The translations under genes were made by a program, and so were the position numbers. DNA of 16,825 nucleotides from Faeciplasma avium. GTDB lineage: Bacteria > Bacillota > Clostridia > Oscillospirales > Ruminococcaceae. The notes under the pieces were generated by a model. The model did not search any database and was not told where the DNA came from. It was given only the letters and a program-made list of their open reading frames with translations. The stretch covers positions 1 through 16,825 of the forward strand of contig DVOL01000022.1 of the NCBI GenBank assembly GCA_018713505.1, written 5' to 3'. Of the stretch, positions 1 through 6,465 are shown piece by piece (position 1 is the stretch's first letter; every line of letters begins with the position of its first letter).

Positions 1-562
1 TGTCTACAAGGTGGTCGATAAAATCGTTGTTGGCGTCCGCCACTCTTTTTACCATCTCAAGCTTCATAAGCATGTCAAAGAAGCTGTTTGCCCCCAGAAT
101 TACCGACGCTACAGAGTCGTTCCCCGATATATACATAGCACGGAGCTGCTTTTCGTAGATGGAGATATTGTGAGCGATTTCAAGCTCCTCCTCGTCGATT
201 TGAGCCTGGGTCGCCTCAATGTCCGCCTCCTTTTCAAGGATGCTGCCGTCAAGCTCCTCGATTTGCAGGTCATAGTCCGCTATGAGCTGGGTGAGGGTCC
301 TGATATACTCCTCGGTGGCGGCTATCTGCTCGTCTATAGACTCCTGATATTCCTTCTGCCGGCTTATATCATTCCTCGCCGAGCTGATTTTACTCTCAAG
401 CTCCTCCTGCCTCGCCTTGTTCTCCTCTAGCTGCTCCTCCAAAAGCTCCTGCTGGGTCTTTGCCTTCAGCGCAGGCATCGCCGAGAACGAAAACGCCGAC
501 AGCGCCAACGCCGCCGAGGCTATTGCTGCCATCGCCTTTTTTAGAATGTAGGTTTTTTTCAT
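1..562 (-). CDS. EnvC/PcsB-like coiled-coil murein hydrolase activator, 3'-truncated by window edge
   Basis: The frame is open from an ATG at 562 to the window edge, giving about 187 residues. It begins with Lys-rich residues and a hydrophobic stretch, a typical Sec signal peptide (about residues 1-33). A long Glu/Gln/Lys-rich coiled coil follows (about 35-140), then a segment containing AMYISGNDSVASVILGANSF. That coiled coil plus the short MYxSG...V.xLL-like element is typical of the N-terminal domain of PcsB/CwlO/EnvC proteins. The C-terminal enzyme or activator domain (M23 or CHAP) lies outside the window, so its type is unknown. A Shine-Dalgarno AAAGGA sits 7 bases upstream. The gene lies 92 nt behind ftsX, which is the expected place for the extracellular partner that FtsEX switches on at the septum. 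The family is a confident call; the exact enzyme is not. Confidence 0.85.
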   Translation of the reverse strand, partial: MKKTYILKKAMAAIASAALALSAFSFSAMPALKAKTQQELLEEQLEENKARQEELESKISSARNDISRQKEYQESIDEQIAATEEYIRTLTQLIADYDLQIEELDGSILEKEADIEATQAQIDEEELEIAHNISIYEKQLRAMYISGNDSVASVILGANSFFDMLMKLEMVKRVADANNDFIDHLVD

Positions 563-654
563 TTGAGATCCTTTCGTGAAAACCGGGTGGTCCCGCCAAA
601 GCCGCCGATGCGGCAACGGGTGCGCTAATTTTTAAAAGAGGTCTTTAAGTCTTA

Positions 655-1572
655 TCAGACCTTGAGATGCTTTCTGGTCGAGATGACCGTCCCGAAGGCG
701 GAGATTACAATTCCTGCCACGAGGTAAAAGACTGCGACCCTCAGGGCGACCTCGGTGATGGGAATCAGTCCGGCGGCGCCTCCCGAGGACTGGATAAAGT
801 TCCAGGAGCGAAGATAGCTGGTGAGGATTATGTATATCTCGCTGTAGCCAAACCAGGTTATCCCGAACGCCAGAGCCGCCGATATGAAGCCGATTGTCAG
901 TCCCTCGACGAAAAAGGGGATCCTAATAAAGCTCCTTGACGCCCCGACATACCTCATTATGTATATCTCCTTACGCCTCGCAAAGACGCTCGTTCTGGTT
1001 GCGTTTGAGATAATAACCAGGCTTACGGCAATCAGAGCCACGGTTATAACCGCAAAGATTACGGCGCAGACGCTTCTTATATTGACAAGCAGGCTGGCAA
1101 AGTCGTTAGGAGCCTTGACAAGCTCGACCGAGTCAAGAGCCTCTATCTCGGAGACGGTTGCGTTAAGCTCGGCGATGTCAAGCACTCTTACCCTGTAGCT
1201 GTCCGGCAGGGGGTTGTTCTCTATGTACTGAAACAGGCTCTTTTCCTCCTCTGACATGGACTCCTGCATATCCTCCCATGCCTCCTCCTTGGAGTAAAAG
1301 CTTATCTCAAAGATGTTCGTGTTTCCCTCGAGCTGCTCGCCGAGAAGGGTTATGTTGTTGTCCGGGGTGCCGTCCCTTATTATTACTATTATCTCGTTGC
1401 GGCGCTCTATAGACCCGATTATGCGGTTGATGTTCTGTGAAAAAAGCACCGACAGACCCACCATTACCAGGGATATCGTGATTATGCACAGGGAGGCAAA
1501 GCTGTTTACCCGGTTGAACCATATCCCCTTGACTCCCTGCTTTACAAGGTATTTAAAACTCGTCAGTCTCAT
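655..1572 (-). CDS. ftsX: Cell-division ABC transporter permease-like protein FtsX
   Basis: This 305-residue protein has the FtsX layout: a cytoplasmic N-terminus, a first membrane helix at about residues 23-45, a roughly 115-residue extracellular domain, then three more membrane helices (about 165-190, 215-240, 275-300). The motif RRKEIYIMRYVGAS is the conserved cytoplasmic loop of the family. FtsX does not transport; with FtsE it relays ATP hydrolysis to a cell-wall hydrolase outside the membrane. The start ATG lies inside the last codons of ftsE (20-nt overlap) and is preceded by AGGAGG, so translation is probably coupled. The length is normal for a Gram-positive FtsX. Confidence 0.96.
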   Translation of the reverse strand: MRLTSFKYLVKQGVKGIWFNRVNSFASLCIITISLVMVGLSVLFSQNINRIIGSIERRNEIIVIIRDGTPDNNITLLGEQLEGNTNIFEISFYSKEEAWEDMQESMSEEEKSLFQYIENNPLPDSYRVRVLDIAELNATVSEIEALDSVELVKAPNDFASLLVNIRSVCAVIFAVITVALIAVSLVIISNATRTSVFARRKEIYIMRYVGASRSFIRIPFFVEGLTIGFISAALAFGITWFGYSEIYIILTSYLRSWNFIQSSGGAAGLIPITEVALRVAVFYLVAGIVISAFGTVISTRKHLKV

Positions 1573-2266
1573 ACTGCCCTCCTGACGCCCCGTCCTGCCC
1601 GCCTATTACCTCGTTAAAGACGATAGAGCCGGTGTTGATATTTATGATTCTTCCTCCGAAGTATTTTACGAGCTCGTGCTGGTGGGTTACCATAAGCACG
1701 GTGGTGCCGCAGTTGTTTATCTGGTGCAGAAGGTCGACTATCTCGTAGCTTCTCTGCGGGTCGATGTTGCCGGTCGGCTCGTCGGCTATTATAATCTCGG
1801 GGTCGTTTACAAGCGCCCTGGCCAGAGCCACCCTTTGCTGCTCGCCGCCGGAGAGGTCCTCAGGGCGGGACTTTGCCTTGTGCGATAGTCCCACGAGGCT
1901 TAAAACATAGGGGACACGGGAGCGTATGTATCTTTTGGGAGCGTCGGTCACTCTGAGGGCGAACGCAACATTGTCATATACCGTCAGCTCGGGGATGAGG
2001 CGGTAGTCCTGAAAGACTACGCCTATAGTTCTCCTGAACTCCGGGACCTTTCTTTGCTTTAGCTTCGAGAGGTTATAGCCGTTTACGGTGACGGAGCCCT
2101 GGGTGGCGGTAAGCTCCCTCAGCATGAGCTTTATGAGGGTGCTCTTTCCCGCACCGTTGGAGCCTACTACAAAGACGAACTCACCGTCCGCAATTTCGAG
2201 GTTGACATTGTGCAGAGCGTGCTGACCGTTGGGATAGGTATAAAAAACATTCTTAAATTCTACCAT
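1553..2266 (-). CDS. ftsE: Cell-division ATP-binding protein FtsE
   Basis: This 237-residue ABC ATPase is complete. It has Walker A GSNGAGKST (35-43), Q-loop Gln86, signature LSGGEQQ (138-144), Walker B ending IIIADEP with a following TGNID (158-169), and switch His195 in LMVTHQHEL. FtsE binds FtsX on the inner face of the membrane and couples ATP hydrolysis to activation of peptidoglycan hydrolases during division. The 15 or so residues after the core (rich in Gly, Gln, Asp) are encoded by DNA that overlaps ftsX. A weak AAAGG ribosome site lies 9 nt upstream of the ATG. The gene directly follows the PucR-type regulator gene with a 70-nt gap that contains a strong hairpin. Confidence 0.97.
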   Translation of the reverse strand: MVEFKNVFYTYPNGQHALHNVNLEIADGEFVFVVGSNGAGKSTLIKLMLRELTATQGSVTVNGYNLSKLKQRKVPEFRRTIGVVFQDYRLIPELTVYDNVAFALRVTDAPKRYIRSRVPYVLSLVGLSHKAKSRPEDLSGGEQQRVALARALVNDPEIIIADEPTGNIDPQRSYEIVDLLHQINNCGTTVLMVTHQHELVKYFGGRIININTGSIVFNEVIGGQDGASGGQYETDEF

Positions 2267-2304
2267 TTGAAAAAGCCTTTCATAGTGGGTGATAAAGCCG
2301 GTAA

Positions 2305-2330
2305 GGGGCCTTCCCCAAGGAGAAAGCCCC
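2305..2330 (-). terminator. Strong hairpin between the regulator gene and ftsE (weak terminator or processing site)
   Basis: On the minus strand GGGGCTTTCTCC and GGGGAAGGCCCC can form a stem of up to 12 base pairs (three G-T pairs, centre TT, so the top pairs must open). It begins just after the regulator stop codon. No continuous T run follows (TTACCGGCTTTATC), so full termination is doubtful. It may reduce read-through into ftsE or stabilise an mRNA end. Confidence 0.4.
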
Positions 2331-2336
2331 GGCGTT

Positions 2337-3422
2337 TTAGAACTTGACGGGATTTGCCGACAGATACTTTTTAACCATCAGCGCAATCTTGAATACGATG
2401 GCATGGTCAAACTCACGGAGGTCAAGCCCGGTGAGCTTTTTAATCTTCTCGAGACGGTAAACAAGGGTGTTTCTGTGTACAAACAGCTTCCTTGAGGTCT
2501 CGGAGACATTGAGGTTGTTCTCAAAGAACTTCTGGATGGTGAAAAGGGTCTCCTGGTCGAGAGACTCGATGGAGCCTTTCTTGAATACCTCCTTTAGGAA
2601 GGTCTCGCAGAGATTGGTGGGAAGATGGTAAATCAGCCTTGCGATTCCAAGGTTCTCGTAGCTTATGATGTTCTTGTCGGTATCGAACACCTTGCCGACC
2701 TCGAGAGCTATCTGAGCCTCCCTGAAGGAGACGGCAAGCGCCCTTACATTGTCGACCACGGTGCCGACGCCTATGCTGACCCTTGTGTAGAACTCGCTCA
2801 AAAGAGTGTCCGCAATCGAGAAGGCGAGCTTTTCAAAGTCGGCAGAGTCGATGTTGGGACGGACCTCCTTGATAAGCACGATGTCGGTCTCCGAGATGGT
2901 AAACACAAAGTCCTTAGACTTATCCGGGAAGAGGTTTTGGATGACATCGAACGCCGAGACATCGTTGCTGGCGACGATTCTTATAAGGAACACAACCCTT
3001 GTCACGCTGGAGTTGAAGTGAAGCTCCCTTGCCTTTAGGGGGATGTCCCCGGGGAGGATATTGTCAAGCACGACATTTTTGACGAAGTTGTTGCGGTCGT
3101 ACTTCTCGTCGTAGAACTGCTGGAGATTTGAGAGCGCTATGCTGAGCATCGAGGCGTAGCGATAGGCTGTCTCGTCGGTACCCTCTACAAAGGCGTAATA
3201 CTCGTTTTTGGGCTTGGGACCGAAGGGCATATAGGTGTAGCCGTCCCGAATGAAGTAATCGTAGGTGTCACCGAGGTCCAGGGACAAAAATTCATTGGAG
3301 CAGCCAACCTTGGAGAGGTCGCTGCACGCAACTATGAGAGCCTCGCAGTCGATGACTCCTATCTCGCACTTTGTGACATCGTACATCTGCTGGAGGACAC
3401 CCTGGAATAATCTGTTGGACAT
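2337..3422 (-). CDS. PucR/CdaR-family transcriptional regulator
   Basis: This 361-residue protein ends in a PucR-type helix-turn-helix domain (roughly residues 300-355): FFENNLNVSETSRKLFVHRN followed by TLVYRLEKIKKLTGLDLREF, which is the family hallmark. The middle (about 120-250) fits the CdaR GGDEF-like domain, and the N-terminal 110 residues look like a sensory region with several cysteines (CEIGVIDC, ACSD, GCSN). Such proteins are DNA-binding activators that answer small metabolites; the ligand cannot be told here. I chose the ATG at 3422 because GAGGAG lies 8 nt upstream. An in-frame GTG at 3431 would overlap that ribosome site. The gene is upstream of ftsE in the same direction, so it may control or be co-transcribed with ftsEX. 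Confidence 0.88.
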   Translation of the reverse strand: MSNRLFQGVLQQMYDVTKCEIGVIDCEALIVACSDLSKVGCSNEFLSLDLGDTYDYFIRDGYTYMPFGPKPKNEYYAFVEGTDETAYRYASMLSIALSNLQQFYDEKYDRNNFVKNVVLDNILPGDIPLKARELHFNSSVTRVVFLIRIVASNDVSAFDVIQNLFPDKSKDFVFTISETDIVLIKEVRPNIDSADFEKLAFSIADTLLSEFYTRVSIGVGTVVDNVRALAVSFREAQIALEVGKVFDTDKNIISYENLGIARLIYHLPTNLCETFLKEVFKKGSIESLDQETLFTIQKFFENNLNVSETSRKLFVHRNTLVYRLEKIKKLTGLDLREFDHAIVFKIALMVKKYLSANPVKF

Positions 3423-3467
3423 ATTGCACACTCCTCGTAGAAAATAATTAGTAATAACGCCGACGCA

Positions 3468-3483
3468 CGCCTGACCTCAGGCG
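3468..3483. repeat. Inverted repeat in the leader of the regulator gene
   Basis: CGCCTGACCTCAGGCG has 7-bp perfect arms around CC. It lies 45-60 nt upstream of the regulator start and downstream of its likely promoter region. It could be an operator or a small leader hairpin; the two-base centre makes it look more like a protein-binding dyad. Confidence 0.5.
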
Positions 3484-3505
3484 AAAACACGCAGTTCATC
3501 AATTA

Positions 3506-3518
3506 TTACAAATTGTAA
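3506..3518. promoter_or_regulatory. Palindromic operator-like site overlapping a possible -10 of the regulator gene
   Basis: TTACAAATTGTAA is a perfect TTACAA-N-TTGTAA dyad in an AT-rich stretch about 85-95 nt upstream of the regulator start. On the minus strand it contains TACAAT preceded by TGT, which resembles an extended -10 element; no convincing -35 is seen at 17 nt. A dyad over a -10 suggests repression, perhaps autoregulation, but the protein that binds it is unknown. Confidence 0.45.
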
Positions 3519-3608
3519 CATATAATTTATGCAAATGTGTTAATAAATTATGAATACGAAAAATTTTCTCGATTTTTTTATATAATATGCCCAATAATTC
3601 CCTGACAA

Positions 3609-3753
3609 CTCTTACATAAATACCTTTGCCAGGAAAAATTATTTATCGGCAGGCCTTTCGGACTGTCAGAGCTGTAAGAGCCGTCTATGGCGGTAAATCT
3701 CATCCATGATAGAGTCATCCATCTATGAAAGCGGTATCCATAGAAAAGCCGCC
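3609..3753 (-). other. Candidate structured RNA or leader element between ptsH and the regulator gene
   Basis: This is most of a 418-nt stretch with no gene. Several exact complementary pairs stack up: CTCTTAC (3609-3615) with GTAAGAG (3674-3680); directly inside it ATAAATA (3616-3622) with TATTTAT (3640-3646); a hairpin at 3650-3665 whose minus-strand form is CAGTCC-GAAA-GGCCTG with one mismatch and a GNRA tetraloop; GGCGG (3689-3693) with CCGCC (3749-3753); and within that TCTATG (3722-3727) with CATAGA (3739-3744). CTGACA (3602-3607) can also pair with TGTCAG (3664-3669), crossing the first stem. I recognise no known riboswitch, 6S, RNase P, tmRNA or SRP RNA. The strand is inferred from the flanking genes. 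Confidence 0.4.
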
Positions 3754-3770
3754 CGGGGAGGTAAAGCAAA

Positions 3771-3810
3771 CATCCCCCACGCAGGGCTGCTTGCCGTGCG
3801 ACAGGGGATG
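3771..3810 (-). terminator. Likely ptsH terminator hairpin
   Basis: The minus strand has CATCCCC and GGGGATG as the base of a long hairpin starting 31 nt after the ptsH stop. Inside it CGCA/TGCG and GGC/GCC continue the stem around an AAGCA loop. TTTGCTTTA follows, a modest T-rich tract. It suits the end of the monocistronic ptsH transcript but lacks a clean T run. Confidence 0.5.
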
Positions 3811-3840
3811 AATCCTTGATTGACAGGGGTTATTAGGGCA

Positions 3841-4113
3841 TTACCTGGTCTCGTCGGAGAACTCGCTCTCGACAAGTGCGACAAGGCTGTTGACTGCCAA
3901 ATCCTCGTCAGACCCGTCTGCTATGATCCTGATAGCGGTTCCGCCGATGATTCCAAGGGACAGAACTCCCAGAAGGCTCTTGCCGTTGACCCTTCTCTCC
4001 TCCTTCTCGACCCAGATGCTTGACTTGAACTCGTTAGCCTTCTGGATGAAGAAGGTTGCAGGACGGGCGTGCAGACCAACCTGATTCTTGACTACTACAT
4101 CTTTTACGAACAT
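3841..4113 (-). CDS. ptsH: Phosphocarrier protein HPr
   Basis: This 90-residue protein is full length for HPr. It carries the active-site VGLHARPAT with His15, which enzyme I phosphorylates and which passes phosphate to sugar-specific EIIA domains. It also has GKSLLGVLSLG with Ser46, the site that HPr kinase/phosphorylase modifies in Gram-positive carbon-catabolite control. Both key residues fall at the textbook positions when the ATG at 4113 is used, which supports that start; GGAG lies 10 nt upstream. An earlier in-frame codon would add about 25 residues without family support. It stands alone with its own promoter; no ptsI is next to it. Confidence 0.97.
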   Translation of the reverse strand: MFVKDVVVKNQVGLHARPATFFIQKANEFKSSIWVEKEERRVNGKSLLGVLSLGIIGGTAIRIIADGSDEDLAVNSLVALVESEFSDETR

Positions 4114-4193
4114 ACTGATAACTCTCCAATCAAATAATAAATCAATTCTCACTACTGCCGTTCGGCGGGATAAAATAGCTTTCTGCAATTAAC

Positions 4194-4222
4194 AGTATAC
4201 AAATCTGCCGTCATTTAGTCAA
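4194..4222 (-). promoter_or_regulatory. Sigma-A-type promoter of ptsH
   Basis: On the minus strand TTGACT (4222-4217) is followed after exactly 17 nt by TATACT (4199-4194), each one mismatch from consensus. Transcription would start near 4187 and give a leader of about 75 nt before the HPr ATG. Confidence 0.8.
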
Positions 4223-4242
4223 CAAATAAATTTGCTGAAAAT

Positions 4243-4255
4243 GCCCTATCGGGGC
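4243..4255 (-). terminator. Weak hairpin after trmD
   Basis: The minus strand reads GCCC-CGATA-GGGC followed by ATTTTC. A stem of only 4 base pairs makes this a poor terminator, but it is the only T-followed hairpin between trmD and the ptsH promoter. Confidence 0.25.
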
Positions 4256-4285
4256 TAAAATCTGCTTTATGCCGACATAGTGCTG

Positions 4286-4304
4286 AATTTCAACGGTTGA
4301 AATT
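4286..4304. repeat. 19-bp palindrome between trmD and ptsH
   Basis: AATTTCAACGGTTGAAATT has 9-bp perfect arms around a single central G. It lies about 100 nt upstream of the ptsH transcription start and 20 nt past the trmD stop. No T run follows on either strand, so a DNA-binding site is more likely than a terminator. Confidence 0.55.
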
Positions 4305-4324
4305 GTGCATCATGACGGGAGTTT

Positions 4325-5167
4325 TCAACCATTTTCTGGCTGCACTTCCTCGTCGTTCATCCCATCGCCGAGACCTATAAGCCTGCTTAAAAAGGAGCCG
4401 TCCGCATCTCCGGGGGGAAAGAGCCTCTCGTGGGTGTCGACCACCGCCTTTATTTCGGAGAGGCAGGCTCTGTCTGAAAGGTCAAGCTCGGCGGACTCCA
4501 AAAGCTCGGGACGCTTTCTGTAGGTAGTCTCCAGCTTTTTATATCTTCGCCATTTGAGGATATTCTCTCTGTGACCGCTGAGAAGCACCTCGGGGACGCC
4601 GATTCCCCGCCAGACCTCCGGGCGGGTGTACTGAGGGTATTCAAGCAGACCGTCGTAATGGCTCTCGTCGCTTCCCGATTCCTCGTGACCTAAGGTGCCG
4701 TCCAGCATTCTCGCTATGCCGTCAACAAGGACGACTGCGGGAAGCTCTCCTCCGGTGAGGACAAAGTCGCCAAGGGATATCTCCTCGTCCACGATAAGGT
4801 CAAGAACACGCTGGTCAACCCCCTCGTAATGCCCGCAGAGGATAAAAAGCTCCTTCCTTTGGGCAAGCTCCCGGCACTTCTGCTGGGTGAGGGTCTTTCC
4901 CTGCGGGGACATATACACGACATACGGGGACCTGTCTCCTGCGACCGCCTTATAGCACTGCCAGATAGGCTCAGCCATCATAAGCATACCCTGACGCTGG
5001 CTGAACGGGGTATCGTCCACCCTTTTGTGCCTTCCCTCGGCGTAGTCTCTTATCTGATGGCAGTAAAGCTCAAAGACTCCCGCCTGCCTCGCCCTGCCGA
5101 TAATGCTTGCTGAGAGCCAGCTCTCGCAGAGCTCAGGGAAGAGAGTTGCAATATCAATCCTCATCAT
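4325..5167 (-). CDS. trmD: tRNA (guanine-N1)-methyltransferase TrmD
   Basis: TrmD uses S-adenosylmethionine to methylate G37 of tRNAs that read CCN, CUN and CGG codons, which prevents frameshifting. The trefoil-knot signatures are all present: LCGHYEGVDQRV, SLGDFVLTGGELPA and GLLEYPQYTRPEVWRG, then GIGVPEVLLSGHRENILKWR. The odd feature is VDDTPFSQRQGMLMM at residues 51-64, where the usual GGGxGM loop has SQRQ in place of the glycines. The C-terminus is some 30 residues longer than usual and acidic. Two adjacent ATGs (5167 and 5164) follow GGAGGGG; the second matches the common MRIDI start. The gene overlaps rimM by 11-14 nt, so the two are coupled. Confidence 0.95.
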   Translation of the reverse strand: MMRIDIATLFPELCESWLSASIIGRARQAGVFELYCHQIRDYAEGRHKRVDDTPFSQRQGMLMMAEPIWQCYKAVAGDRSPYVVYMSPQGKTLTQQKCRELAQRKELFILCGHYEGVDQRVLDLIVDEEISLGDFVLTGGELPAVVLVDGIARMLDGTLGHEESGSDESHYDGLLEYPQYTRPEVWRGIGVPEVLLSGHRENILKWRRYKKLETTYRKRPELLESAELDLSDRACLSEIKAVVDTHERLFPPGDADGSFLSRLIGLGDGMNDEEVQPENG

Positions 5168-5663
5168 CGAAAAGCCCCTCCATGGGGGAGATTACAAGCC
5201 GTCCGTTCTCGATGTCGGTGCTCACTATGACCGAGGGTATCGCCGGGATGTATGCCGGCTTCCCGGAGGCGGTTTTAATCTCGTAGACGTCGTTAGCCCC
5301 GGTCTTTAAAACGTCGCTCAAAACGCCGTAGGGCCTGCCGTCCTCCCCGACAACGCTGAGGCCTATGAGGTCGGCTACGAAATAGGTCCCCTTTTCAAGG
5401 CAGGAGTCAGCCCTGTCAAGATAGAGAACGAGGTTCCTAAGGGACTGCGCCTTCTCGATAGTGTCCACCCCTTTTATCTTTAGAATTACCATATTCCCCT
5501 GAATGCGGGTCTGCGCCACATCGTAGCAAATCGAGCCGTCCTTAGAGTAAAGCCGCTTAAAACGGCAGAAAAACTCCGGGGAGTCGCACCAGGGCTGCAC
5601 CTTGACTGCGCCTGCCAGTCCGTGTGTCGTCACGATTTTGCCGGCTTCAAGATATTTTTTCAC
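5154..5663 (-). CDS. rimM: Ribosome maturation factor RimM
   Basis: RimM is an assembly factor that binds ribosomal protein S19 and helps mature the head of the 30S subunit. The N-terminal YLEAGKIVTTHGLAGAVKV is the family hallmark, and the C-terminal PRC-barrel domain shows DLIGLSVVGEDGRPYGVLSD and NDVYEIKTASGKPAYIPAIP. I chose a GTG start at 5663 because AAGGAGG lies 11 nt upstream and the resulting 169 residues match the family. An in-frame ATG at 5702 would add 13 residues in the tail of a terminator and has no good ribosome site. The end overlaps the start of trmD. Confidence 0.95.
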   Translation of the reverse strand: MKKYLEAGKIVTTHGLAGAVKVQPWCDSPEFFCRFKRLYSKDGSICYDVAQTRIQGNMVILKIKGVDTIEKAQSLRNLVLYLDRADSCLEKGTYFVADLIGLSVVGEDGRPYGVLSDVLKTGANDVYEIKTASGKPAYIPAIPSVIVSTDIENGRLVISPMEGLFDDED

Positions 5664-5706
5664 GATAAAACCGTCCTCCTTGAGAAATTTTAGCCGTCCC
5701 ATGCCG

Positions 5707-5735
5707 AAAAACGCCCGGGCATTACGACCCGGGCG
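5707..5735 (-). terminator. Intrinsic terminator or attenuator between khpA and rimM
   Basis: On the minus strand CGCCCGGG and CCCGGGCG form a perfect 8-bp GC stem with an 8-nt loop, followed at once by TTTTT. It starts 8 nt after the khpA stop and would cut rpsP-khpA transcripts off from rimM-trmD. Because no clear promoter is seen for rimM, partial read-through is likely. Confidence 0.85.
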
Positions 5736-5742
5736 CAGAGCC

Positions 5743-5976
5743 TTACTCTATTTCGACCATAGCCTTCTCTCCGGCTCTTGAGCCGCCGGCTCTCATCAGG
5801 GTGCGTATCGCCTTGGCGATTCTTCCCTGCTTTCCTATGACTCTGCCCATGTCGGACTGGTCCACATGAAGATGATAAACGACCACGCCCTCCTCGTTAG
5901 GCTCGTCCCTGGTTATCTCAATGGCGTCCTTGTTGTCTACAAGCTCAGCCACAATTACTCTTAAAAGCTCTTCCAT
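5743..5976 (-). CDS. khpA: KhpA, KH-domain RNA-binding protein
   Basis: This 77-residue protein is one single KH domain, the KhpA (YlqC) type that partners KhpB and binds many RNAs in Gram-positive bacteria, affecting division and cell size. The RNA-binding loop VIGKQGRIAKAIRTL with GKQG at 48-51 is clear. The ATG at 5976 has AAGGAG at ideal spacing; an upstream ATG at 5991 would overlap that ribosome site. Its position between rpsP and rimM is the standard one. Confidence 0.94.
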   Translation of the reverse strand: MEELLRVIVAELVDNKDAIEITRDEPNEEGVVVYHLHVDQSDMGRVIGKQGRIAKAIRTLMRAGGSRAGEKAMVEIE

Positions 5977-6024
5977 AGTATCTCCTTGCAATGATATTCG
6001 ATTTCAGCCGTCCCAGAGGGCATC

Positions 6025-6050
6025 TCAGCAAGGCGGTTTTGCCCTGCTGA
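6025..6050 (-). other. Stem-loop between rpsP and khpA
   Basis: On the minus strand TCAGCAGGGC and GCCTTGCTGA form a 10-bp stem with one G-T pair and an AAAACC loop. No T run follows on the minus strand, so it is probably a stabilising or processing hairpin within the rpsP-khpA transcript rather than a terminator. Confidence 0.5.
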
Positions 6051-6092
6051 AAATGCATATTCACGGGAGCCTCTTAGTCGTGTACGCCGGCA

Positions 6093-6335
6093 TCAGAGCA
6101 CGCCGTTCTTCTTGAATATAGCCCTTACCGTGTCGGTAGGCTGAGCGCCGGTAGCAATCCACTTCTTTGCCTTCTCGGCGTCAACCTTGAGAACGGTAGG
6201 CTCAACGGTGGGGTCATAGTAGCCTATCTCCTCGATGAAGCGGCCGTCCCTGGGGTATCTGGAATCGGCGACGACAATCCTGTAAAAGGGATTCTTCTTT
6301 GCGCCTATTCTGCGAAGCCTGATTTTTACTGCCAT
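6093..6335 (-). CDS. rpsP: 30S ribosomal protein S16
   Basis: This 80-residue protein has the typical N-terminal AVKIRLRRIGAKKNPFYRIV, the central DSRYPRDGRFIEEIGYYDP, and the C-terminal KKWIATGAQPTDTVRAIFKK of bacterial S16, a protein of the lower 30S body. The ATG at 6335 is preceded by GGAGGTG with 6 nt spacing. A GTG 9 nt upstream overlaps the ribosome site and is rejected. The gene lies 120 nt behind ffh. Confidence 0.98.
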   Translation of the reverse strand: MAVKIRLRRIGAKKNPFYRIVVADSRYPRDGRFIEEIGYYDPTVEPTVLKVDAEKAKKWIATGAQPTDTVRAIFKKNGVL

Positions 6336-6357
6336 TTTTTTCACCTCCGAGTCGGAA

Positions 6358-6363
6358 ATTATA
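6358..6363 (-). promoter_or_regulatory. Possible -10 box upstream of rpsP
   Basis: The minus strand has a perfect TATAAT 23-28 nt before the rpsP ATG, in an AT-rich stretch. No good -35 hexamer is found at 16-18 nt, so an rpsP promoter here is only suggested. Confidence 0.35.
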
Positions 6364-6417
6364 TATTAACCGTGACATACGATGATATTCGATATTCATG
6401 GTTAATTAACATTATTT

Positions 6418-6465
6418 GGCGAGCTGGCCGAGCGACGAGCTAGCTGAGTGACGAGCTAGCTAAGT
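6418..6465. repeat. Three 16-bp tandem repeats spanning the ffh stop codon
   Basis: Three adjacent 16-bp units read GGCGAGCTGGCCGAGC, GACGAGCTAGCTGAGT and GACGAGCTAGCTAAGT. The last two differ at one base and the first matches the second at 12 of 16. The third unit covers the final codons and stop of ffh; the others lie in the gap before rpsP. The unit is not a multiple of three. Confidence 0.8.

Noticed and set aside
3771..3810. SRP (4.5S-type) RNA, because the hairpin contains AAGCAGCC
   Set aside because: The GGAA-type tetraloop and the conserved bulges of helix 8 are missing; only a short string matches.
5991..6393. ATGATATTCGAT found upstream of both khpA and rpsP as a shared regulatory site
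   Set aside because: A 12-base match can occur by chance in a window of this size and the flanks do not match well.
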